Source: Desulfobacterales bacterium HSG17 (GTDB taxonomy: Bacteria; Desulfobacterota; Desulfobacteria; Desulfobacterales; Desulfococcaceae). Taken from it: a DNA stretch of 23,419 nt. Where the stretch lies: contig JAUCGD010000036.1 in NCBI GenBank assembly GCA_030377945.1, forward strand, positions 1 to 23,419, written 5' to 3'. A model generated the notes under the pieces. That model had not been told where the DNA came from. It ran no database searches and saw only the letters and a list, made by a program, of their open reading frames with translations. Shown here piece after piece: positions 17,548-23,419 of this stretch (positions are counted from its first letter, which is position 1; each line of letters starts with the position of its first letter). The position numbers and the translations under genes were made by a program.

Positions 17548-17760
17548 ATGAGTATTGAATACACAGCAATTATAACAAGGGATGAAGATTGGTGGCTTGG
17601 TTGGATTGAAGAAGTACCAGGAGCAAATGCCCAGGAAAAAACTAAAGAAGAACTAATAATCAGTCTGAAAGAAGCTGTAAAAGACATTATTGAACTTCGC
17701 CGTGAACAGGCCATAAGCGAAATAAAAACTGATTATGAAAAAATTGCGCTGGCAATATGA
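17548..17760 (+). CDS. hicB: HicB family antitoxin
   Basis: This 70-residue protein is typical of short HicB-like antitoxins (UPF0150 fold). Features are an initial beta strand YTAIITRDEDWWLGWIEEVPG, the conserved 'xVPGA' turn, and the helix TKEELIISLKEAVKDIIELRREQ. It would bind and neutralise the HicA toxin encoded directly downstream. AAAGGA lies 7 nt upstream of the ATG. There is no separate DNA-binding domain in this short form; any autoregulation would need another partner or the complex. It starts 14 nt after dut and overlaps the hicA start by 4 nt (ATGA). The pair may therefore be carried by transcription from the housekeeping operon. Confidence 0.88.
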   Translation: MSIEYTAIITRDEDWWLGWIEEVPGANAQEKTKEELIISLKEAVKDIIELRREQAISEIKTDYEKIALAI

Positions 17761-17942
17761 AAAGAAATGAATTGATACGCCATCTTTTAAAAAATGGCTG
17801 TGAGTTGCTGCGTGAAGGTTCCAGACATTCCATATGGCGAAATATAAGGCTTGGAAATATGACTGCTGTTCCTCGGCACAACGAAATAAAAGAATTCATG
17901 GCACAAAAAATATGCAAAGACCTTGATATAAAAAAAATTTAA
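17757..17942 (+). CDS. hicA: HicA family mRNA interferase toxin
   Basis: This 61-residue double-stranded-RNA-binding-fold toxin cleaves mRNA independently of the ribosome in characterised members. Visible are the N-terminal helix RNELIRHLLKNGCELLREG, the strand with the key histidine GSRHSIW (His24), and the family end segment TAVPRHNEIKEFMAQKICKDL. All the usual core residues are present, so the toxin looks intact. It sits downstream of its antitoxin, the reverse of the order in the E. coli hicAB operon but common in other bacteria. The overlap ATGA means toxin translation depends on antitoxin translation. Confidence 0.9.
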   Translation: MKRNELIRHLLKNGCELLREGSRHSIWRNIRLGNMTAVPRHNEIKEFMAQKICKDLDIKKI

Positions 17943-17986
17943 TACGAATAGAGCAGAATAACCTGCAAATCAAGCGAATTCAAAGG

Positions 17987-18004
17987 TTTCTCAATTATGA
18001 GAAA
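17987..18004. promoter_or_regulatory. Inverted repeat upstream of rubrerythrin (possible operator or hicA 3' hairpin)
   Basis: TTTCTCA (17987-17993) and TGAGAAA (17998-18004) are perfect 7-bp arms around ATTA. The repeat is 42 nt upstream of the rubrerythrin ATG. It could bind a dimeric regulator of oxidative-stress genes, or form a weak hairpin after hicA. It does not closely match a known PerR or Fur box. Confidence 0.4.
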
Positions 18005-18045
18005 ACAGAGAAAATTGATTTTTTTACTTAAAAAAGGAGAACAAA

Positions 18046-18540
18046 ATGAGTAAAACACAAGATAATCTTCAAGAAGCATTTGCCGGAGAATCACAGGCAA
18101 ACCGCAAATATCTCGCTTTTGCTGAAAAAGCTGAAAAAGACGGATATGCACAGATTTCAAAATTATTTCGGGCTGCTGCTGCTGCTGAAACCGTTCATGC
18201 TCATGCTCATCTTAAGGCAATGAAAGGAATCGGAACAACCGAAGAAAACCTTAAAGGAGCAATTGCAGGGGAAACCCATGAATATGAAAGCATGTATCCC
18301 CCAATGATTGAAACAGCAGTGGAAGAAGGAGATAAAGCAGCAGAGCGCTCCTTCCGTCTTGCCAATGCCGTGGAAAAAGTACATGCGGATCTTTATAAAA
18401 AAGCCCTGGAAAAAATGGGTGATCTGGAAGAAACCGATTATTATGTATGCAAGGTATGCGGCCATACAATTGAAGGTGAAACCGAAGATAAATGCCCCAT
18501 CTGCGGCGCTGCTGCAAAAGCTTTTTCCAAGGTTGACTGA
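18046..18540 (+). CDS. rbr: Rubrerythrin
   Basis: This 164-residue non-heme iron protein is used by anaerobes as an NADH-linked peroxidase against hydrogen peroxide in the cytoplasm. The ferritin-like four-helix domain carries the diiron ligand motifs: Glu15 in AGESQA, Glu48 and His51 in AAETVHAH, Glu76 in AGETHEY, and Glu110 with His113 in VEKVHADL. The C-terminal rubredoxin-like domain binds one iron through two CxxC pairs: YVCKVCGHT (Cys135, Cys138) and DKCPICGAA (Cys150, Cys153). The ATG at 18046 is preceded by AAGGAG with ideal spacing. It stands alone, with about 100 nt before it and a large inverted repeat after it. It supports an anaerobic lifestyle for the host. Confidence 0.96.
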   Translation: MSKTQDNLQEAFAGESQANRKYLAFAEKAEKDGYAQISKLFRAAAAAETVHAHAHLKAMKGIGTTEENLKGAIAGETHEYESMYPPMIETAVEEGDKAAERSFRLANAVEKVHADLYKKALEKMGDLEETDYYVCKVCGHTIEGETEDKCPICGAAAKAFSKVD

Positions 18541-18549
18541 TACAGGCCT

Positions 18550-18619
18550 GAATCAGGATACTCAGGATAATAAGCCCTTTATCCTGGGTATCTTGAAATA
18601 ATCCTGACCATCCTGATTC
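18550..18619. repeat. Nested inverted repeat (REP-like) after rubrerythrin
   Basis: The outer arms GAATCAGGAT (18550-18559) and ATCCTGATTC (18610-18619) are perfectly complementary. Inside, GATACTCAGGATAA (18557-18570) pairs with TTATCCTGGGTATC (18579-18592) with one G-T pair over an 8-nt loop. Further CAGGAT/ATCCTG words lie between. The structure starts 10 nt after the rubrerythrin stop. It may protect or end that transcript, but it lacks a T-run. It looks like a dispersed palindromic repeat built of ATCCTG words. Confidence 0.85.
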
Positions 18620-19038
18620 AAATCATGCTCATCATAAAAATCATCAGAACCAGTCTTCGATAGAAGGGAAGTCAGGCCAGGAACCGGCAAGTCTTTTAAC
18701 AGATTCAGGCCATACCGCAGATATTTCCAATATGATCTTCATATATTACATTATATTTTTCCTGCTCTTCATTATCTTTATTCTCATTAAAAATTCTGCT
18801 GAATAAGCTTTCATTAGATTTATAAATTCCTTTACCTGTTCCTGGTTCTGATGCTGTTCAGATTGATGAATGCCACGTCTGACTCAAATTTGTTCGACCG
18901 TGTCAAGAATGGATTGATATATATGGCCTGCCTGATTTTTGTAACTCACCAGCGATAAATCAGTGAAAAATGGGGTTACCCTAGAAATGAAAGCCTTTTA
19001 AAAATCTATCGGAATTCAATGTTTTATTCTTTAATTTA
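18620..19038. other. Intergenic boundary region with no convincing gene
   Basis: About 420 nt lie between the REP-like repeat and the promoter of the BREX genes. No plus-strand gene is supportable. On the minus strand there is one small frame (18644-18742). Overlapping it at its 5' side, two further minus-strand frames read as protein-like for about 40-50 codons each (from about 18890 down to about 18700), but they lack a good start or are shifted relative to one another. This pattern fits the remains of a small gene or gene pair, but is not strong enough for a firm pseudogene call. Confidence 0.4.
18644..18742 (-). CDS. Small ORF of 32 codons, possible antitoxin-like remnant
   Basis: It starts at an ATG (complement 18742-18740) and stops at TGA (complement 18646-18644). 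The product is MKIILEISAVWPES followed by VKRLAGSWPDFPSIEDWF. The 'LAGSW-DFP' segment reminds me of the short C-terminal tails of small antitoxin-like proteins that sit before PIN-domain toxins, but this comes from memory only. No toxin gene follows on the minus strand. The ribosome binding site is weak. It may be a real small protein, a relic, or chance. Confidence 0.3.
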   Translation of the reverse strand: MKIILEISAVWPESVKRLAGSWPDFPSIEDWF

Positions 19039-19047
19039 TGATATAGT
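19039..19047 (+). promoter_or_regulatory. Candidate extended -10 promoter for brxF
   Basis: TG at 19039-19040 followed by one base and TATAGT (19042-19047) makes an extended -10 element (TGnTATAAT type), 33 nt upstream of the brxF ATG. No good -35 is seen, as is common for such promoters. The BREX genes therefore may have their own promoter, independent of the upstream genes. Confidence 0.45.
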
Positions 19048-19079
19048 ACTGTGAATAATTTAACTATGGATTTTAATTA

Positions 19080-19562
19080 ATGAAAAATAAACCTGAAAAA
19101 ATTGTTGAAAAAATTCAGCAGGCATTTGAACTTTACCACCGTCTGGCTATTATTGTTGGACCTTCGGGTGTGGGAAAAACTGCTGTACTCAGGGAAATTC
19201 ATCAAAAACAAAAAATTCCTTTAATTAATGTGGGATTACTGCTGTCAAAGCATGTACTGGAACTTACTGAAAAACAGCGGATGATTCAAGTTGTCAGGTT
19301 ATTGGAAAATATAGTTTCCGACACTAAGGAAGATATTGTGCTGCTGGATAATATCGAGATATTGTTCGATACAGCATTGAAATTGAATCCTTTCAGTGTG
19401 TTAAAAAAATTGTCTCGAAGTAATACCATTGCAGCATCCTGGAACGGCATGGTAGAGGATGGATATCTGATATATGCAGTACCGGAGCATCCGGAATACC
19501 GACGGGATAAAATTGAGGATACAATCATTGTTAATTTAATGATGAATGAAGGAACAATATAA
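19080..19562 (+). CDS. brxF: BREX-3 system P-loop protein BrxF
   Basis: This 160-residue small P-loop NTPase has Walker A GPSGVGKT at 27-34 and a Walker B-like strand [12 protein letters not shown] at about 85-96. The C-terminal part reads [27 protein letters not shown], a strand and loop that fits the BrxF family as I recall it. BrxF is the first gene of type 3 BREX phage-defence systems (order brxF, brxC, pglXI, brxHII, pglZ, brxA). The call is strengthened by the gene immediately downstream, a DUF6079/BrxC-like giant ATPase. Its stop overlaps the next start by one base (TAATG). Its molecular role is not established. A generic small AAA-like ATPase is the alternative, but the context makes BrxF much more likely. 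Confidence 0.85.
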   Translation: MKNKPEKIVEKIQQAFELYHRLAIIVGPSGVGKTAVLREIHQKQKIPLINVGLLLSKHVLELTEKQRMIQVVRLLENIVSDTKEDIVLLDNIEILFDTALKLNPFSVLKKLSRSNTIAASWNGMVEDGYLIYAVPEHPEYRRDKIEDTIIVNLMMNEGTI

Positions 19563-22500
19563 TGAAATACAGTGACTTAATAAAATTTGAACCCATTGAA
19601 ACAACTATTCAACTGCGCCATGCAGACGAAAAAAAGGCTGCCAGGCAGCATGTTTCCACATATGTGATTTCCGATGAAATGGCTGAAAAAATGGCAGATA
19701 TTATTGTTCCCCAACTGCAATTCGATCAGCCCATGGATAATAAAGGTCTCCTGGTAGTGGGAAATTACGGAACCGGAAAATCCCATCTCATGTCTGTAAT
19801 ATCCGGCATTGCTCAAGACTCGGAAATAGCATCATTGCTCATTCATCCGAATGTAAGCAAAACTGTTCAACAAATTGCGGGAAAGTTCAAGGTTATCAGA
19901 ACGGAAATCGGATCAACAGAAATGTCTCTCAGAGGTATCCTGGTTGCAGAGCTTGAAGAAACTCTGGAAAAGATGGGTATAAGCTACACATTTCCTCCTG
20001 TGAATGAAATTACCAACAACAAACGTGCCCTGGAAGACATGATGTCAGCTTTTCATCAAACTTATCCTGATATGGGACTGCTTCTGGTAGTGGATGAATT
20101 GCTGGATTATCTTAGAACCCGCAGAGATCAGGAATTAATTCTGGATTTGAATTTTCTCAGGGAAATAGGAGAGGTGTGCCGGGATCTCAAATTTCGATTT
20201 ATTGCAGGAGTTCAAGAAGCTATTTTTGACAGCCCCAGATTTTCTTTTGTTGCTGACAGTATCCGGCGGGTAAAGGACAGGTTCGAACAAATACTGATAG
20301 TACAGAAAGATGTTAAATTCGTAGTTTCCAACAGGCTTTTAAAGAAAACAGCAGACCAGCATCATACAATATCTGCTTATCTGTCCCGATTTTCAAAATG
20401 CTACACCAGGATGAATGAGCAGATGGATGAATTTGCATCCCTTTTTCCAATACATCCTGATTATTTCAGGATATTCGAGCAGATCAGGGCCATTGAAAAG
20501 CGTGAAATACTCAAAACTCTTTCCATTGCCATGAAACGGCGTCTGGATATGGATGTACCTGATAATGAACCTGGTTTTATCGCTTATGACACCTATTGGC
20601 GTACTCTTCGGGAAAATCCATCCTTCAGATCCATACCGGATATAAGAGCAGTGATTGATTGTAGTCAGGTACTGGAATCCCGTATTCAGCAGGTATTTAC
20701 CCGTCCGGCTTATAAACCTATGGCCATTCGGATAATCCATGCCCTGTCAGTACACAGGCTGACAATGGGAGATATCAATGCACCTTTGGGGGCTACCAGT
20801 GTTGAGTTACGGGATTCTCTTTGTCTATACACGCCTGGAATCGAAGATATGGGCGGAGATCCGGCAGATGATCTGCTCACCCAGATTGATGTTGTTCTCA
20901 AGGAAATACTTAAAACAGTAAGCGGACAGTTTATATCTTATAATCGGGAAAATTTTCAGTATTATATTGATTTAAAGAAAACAGAAGATTTTGATGCCCT
21001 GATCCGGAATAAGTCTGAATCACTTGATAAAGCAACCCTGGATCGTTATTATTACGAAGCTATTAAACGCCTCCTGGAATGTACGGATCATACTTATGTT
21101 TCCGGTTATCGAATCTGGGAACATGAACTTGAATGGATTGAGCGAAAAGCCGCACGGCAGGGGTATCTCTTTTTCGGCGCACCAAATGAACGATCAACCG
21201 CAGCACCGCCAAGAGATTTTTACCTGTATTTTATCCAGCCTTTAGCTCCGCCTAAATTCAAAGATCAAAAAAAACTGGATGAGGTTTTTTTCAACCTGAC
21301 AGGAACAGATGAAGAATACAAAGAATCCCTTGAAGGATATGCAGCAGCTTTTGAACTGGCCTCCATATCTTCGGGCCAGACAAAAAAAACATATGAGAAT
21401 AAAGCCAATTCATTTTTAAATAGTCTCCTAAAATGGTTTAACGAACATCTGGCAACAGTTTTCAATGTCACATACCAGGGAAAAAGCCGTGCCCTTTTGG
21501 AATGGGTAAAAGGACAGAACTTAAGAAAGTTGACAGGAATTTCACCCCACGAAAGAATTAATTTCAGGGATCTGGTAAATACGGTTTCAGCAATCTGTCT
21601 TTCCGGGCATTTTTCGGATCAGGCTCCTGAATATCCTGCTTTTTCTATGCTGGTCACCAGCAGCAACAGATACCTGGCTGCCCAGGATGCACTGGGATGG
21701 ATTGCAGGAAAGTTGAAAACCAAACAAGGAATTGCAGTTCTTGATGCCTTGAAATTGCTGGATGGAGATAGACTTGAGCCTGACAAATCTCCATATGCAA
21801 AATTTATTACCGACATCTTTAATAAAAAAGAGCAGGGGCATGTAATCAATCATAATGAAATCATTACTGAAAACTATGGTGTTGAATTCATGGCACCGGA
21901 TTCATTCCGGCTTGAACCTGAATGGGTGGTGGTTCTCCTTGCTGCACTTGTTCATTCAGGTGATATTGTGCTGGCATTGCCGGGCAAAAAATATGATGCC
22001 TCCAATCTTTCCGAAATTGCCGGTGTTCAGATAAACGATCTGGCTGAATTTAAACATATTGAAAAACCCAAAGACTGGAATCTTCCGGCTTTACAAGCGC
22101 TTTTTGAACTGATGCATCTGCCTCCGGGTTATGCTCAACTGATTACCCAGGGTAAAACCGAACCTGTACAGGAGTTGCAGTCTGAGACAGGTAAAGCAGT
22201 TAAACGACTGGTTATGATAAAACAACAGGTGCAGACTGGCATTTTATTATGGGGTCAAAATCTGTTAACACAGGCTGAAACTGAAAATTTTCTTACTCAA
22301 TTTGAAGAAGGAAAATCTTTTCTGGAAAGCCTTCAGGTCTATTCTACACCTGGAAAGCTCAAAAATTTCAGGTATTCAAAAAAAGAGGTTATTAATAAGC
22401 AGTCATCGCTTTCTGTTCTTGAAAAAATTAACCGTTATCAAATGCTTATCAATGATTTAAACAGCCTGACTGCATATGTGTCAATGGCTGAAGCCATACT

Positions 22501-23290
22501 TCCTGATAATCATGAATGGGTCGTTCAAACCAGAAAAGTCAGAACCGGGATTCTTACGGATATCAGCGACCCTGAAAAACGTGAAAAAGCTGATTTCAGG
22601 CAGAAAGCCGTTAAAAAAATTAGTGATTTGAAAAAAAGCTATATCAAAATCTATATGGATTTTCATACAAAAGCGCGTCTGGGTGTAAGTGAAAATAAAA
22701 GAAAGAATTCTTTGATGAAAGACGAGCGCCTTGAAAAATTGCTGCGGCTGTCTGGAATTGAACTTATGCCAATATCCAAGTTACGCGATTTCCAAAACAG
22801 GCTTTCAAATCTTACCCCCTGTTATAAACTCACTCTGGCAGAGCTTGAGAATATGCCACAATGCCCACATTGCGGGTTCAATCCTGCAAAAGAACCTTTT
22901 TCCTATTCGGTAAAAAATCTTTTGGATGTTCTGGATAATGAGTTGGGAAATATGGTTTCGGAATGGATTCAAACCCTGTTCCAAAACCTTAATGCCCCTG
23001 TTATAAAGGAGAACATGTCTTTATTGAAACCCGGGCATAAAAAATTGATAAATGATTTTCTAAAGACAAAATCTTTTCCTGATAGTATTGGAAAAGATTT
23101 AATCGGTTCTGTTCAGGAGGTTTTGTCCGGTCTTGTAAAAATTGAAATTGATACTGTCAATTTACGAGATGCTTTACTTTCCGGTGGATCACCCGCAACA
23201 GTTGATGAAATAAATGCACGTTTTAATAAGTTCATTAAGGAATCAATCAAAGGAAAAGATTTATCAAAAGTTCGGATTGTTCTGAATTAG
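19562..23290 (+). CDS. brxC: BREX-3 BrxC/PglY-like ATPase (DUF6079 family)
   Basis: This is a 1242-residue protein. The N-terminal P-loop ATPase domain has Walker A GNYGTGKS (67-74) in [20 protein letters not shown] and Walker B LLLVVDEL (173-180) followed by [11 protein letters not shown]. The arrangement of a small ATPase domain on a very long helical body is that of the BrxC/PglY family; in type 3 BREX this protein is annotated as DUF6079. Near the C-terminus a CPHC motif (Cys1101, Cys1104) is the only paired-cysteine site noticed. BREX systems use these ATPases with a methyltransferase, PglZ and other partners to mark self DNA and block phage replication. AAGGA lies upstream, and the start overlaps the brxF stop (TAATG). 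The frame is intact, with no internal stop. Confidence 0.88.
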   Translation: MKYSDLIKFEPIETTIQLRHADEKKAARQHVSTYVISDEMAEKMADIIVPQLQFDQPMDNKGLLVVGNYGTGKSHLMSVISGIAQDSEIASLLIHPNVSKTVQQIAGKFKVIRTEIGSTEMSLRGILVAELEETLEKMGISYTFPPVNEITNNKRALEDMMSAFHQTYPDMGLLLVVDELLDYLRTRRDQELILDLNFLREIGEVCRDLKFRFIAGVQEAIFDSPRFSFVADSIRRVKDRFEQILIVQKDVKFVVSNRLLKKTADQHHTISAYLSRFSKCYTRMNEQMDEFASLFPIHPDYFRIFEQIRAIEKREILKTLSIAMKRRLDMDVPDNEPGFIAYDTYWRTLRENPSFRSIPDIRAVIDCSQVLESRIQQVFTRPAYKPMAIRIIHALSVHRLTMGDINAPLGATSVELRDSLCLYTPGIEDMGGDPADDLLTQIDVVLKEILKTVSGQFISYNRENFQYYIDLKKTEDFDALIRNKSESLDKATLDRYYYEAIKRLLECTDHTYVSGYRIWEHELEWIERKAARQGYLFFGAPNERSTAAPPRDFYLYFIQPLAPPKFKDQKKLDEVFFNLTGTDEEYKESLEGYAAAFELASISSGQTKKTYENKANSFLNSLLKWFNEHLATVFNVTYQGKSRALLEWVKGQNLRKLTGISPHERINFRDLVNTVSAICLSGHFSDQAPEYPAFSMLVTSSNRYLAAQDALGWIAGKLKTKQGIAVLDALKLLDGDRLEPDKSPYAKFITDIFNKKEQGHVINHNEIITENYGVEFMAPDSFRLEPEWVVVLLAALVHSGDIVLALPGKKYDASNLSEIAGVQINDLAEFKHIEKPKDWNLPALQALFELMHLPPGYAQLITQGKTEPVQELQSETGKAVKRLVMIKQQVQTGILLWGQNLLTQAETENFLTQFEEGKSFLESLQVYSTPGKLKNFRYSKKEVINKQSSLSVLEKINRYQMLINDLNSLTAYVSMAEAILPDNHEWVVQTRKVRTGILTDISDPEKREKADFRQKAVKKISDLKKSYIKIYMDFHTKARLGVSENKRKNSLMKDERLEKLLRLSGIELMPISKLRDFQNRLSNLTPCYKLTLAELENMPQCPHCGFNPAKEPFSYSVKNLLDVLDNELGNMVSEWIQTLFQNLNAPVIKENMSLLKPGHKKLINDFLKTKSFPDSIGKDLIGSVQEVLSGLVKIEIDTVNLRDALLSGGSPATVDEINARFNKFIKESIKGKDLSKVRIVLN

Positions 23291-23419
23291 GAACGGGTGC
23301 GTACATCAAAAAATTGTAAAAATAAACATAGATACCCACCAATAAATGTTTAACAGGAAAAAACCAATATTTTTATTTCTGGCAAAAAGTGCATTTTAAA
23401 AACAACTACCATAAAGTCT
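23291..23419. other. Non-coding tail after the BrxC-like gene
   Basis: These 129 nt to the right edge are AT-rich and hold no gene start that I can support. The longest ATG frame (23346) ends after 17 codons. AAACAT near 23326 and ATGTTT near 23346 form a weak inverted repeat. The next expected BREX-3 gene, the pglXI methyltransferase, does not begin within the window. Confidence 0.5.

Noticed and set aside
23346..23399. Start of the next BREX gene in the right tail
   Set aside because: The frame from ATG 23346 stops after 17 codons and shows no methyltransferase character.

Overview
This AT-rich window reads as a bacterial chromosome segment that joins a conserved housekeeping block to the start of a phage-defence locus. 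The gene order nusA-infB-DUF503-rbfA-DHH phosphoesterase-truB-rpsO-pnp-M16 peptidase-dut, the Hsp20/Lon pair and a rubrerythrin suggest an anaerobic Desulfobacterota (deltaproteobacterial) host, probably near Desulfobacterales. That placement is an inference from gene order and protein character; no database search was possible.

Layout: (1) 1-820, minus strand, the N-terminal part of an MFS transporter that runs off the left edge. (2) 1001-5362, plus strand: small heat-shock protein, Lon protease, an RlpA-like lipoprotein and a GmhB-type phosphatase (protein quality control and cell envelope). (3) 5438-5513, tRNA-Gly(CCC) with its own promoter, then a leader with a terminator-like hairpin ending just before rimP. 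(4) 5695-13264, the rimP-nusA-infB-DUF503-rbfA-nrnA-truB cluster, tightly packed with several start/stop overlaps, covering transcription elongation, translation initiation, 30S maturation, small-RNA turnover and tRNA pseudouridylation. (5) 13324-17533, rpsO-pnp-M16 peptidase-dut. (6) 17548-17942, a hicB-hicA toxin-antitoxin pair 14 nt after dut. (7) 18046-18540, rubrerythrin. (8) 18541-19079, about 540 nt without a convincing gene, holding a large nested inverted repeat and possible minus-strand gene relics. (9) 19080-23290, two overlapping genes recognised as brxF and the large DUF6079/BrxC-type ATPase, the first two genes of a type 3 BREX system. The rest of that system (methyltransferase, helicase, PglZ, BrxA) would lie beyond the right edge.

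How the parts fit: regions 3-5 form an RNA and translation super-cluster with apparent RNA-level control points: the rimP leader hairpin, the infB/DUF503 palindrome, and hairpins flanking the rpsO-pnp gap. Regions 6-9 form an accessory segment inserted after dut, where a toxin-antitoxin module and repeats lead into the BREX genes. The most interesting content is the BREX-3 start and its boundary, the rimP leader, and in-frame tandem repeats in NusA and TruB. I saw no CRISPR array, rRNA, intact insertion sequence or replication origin.
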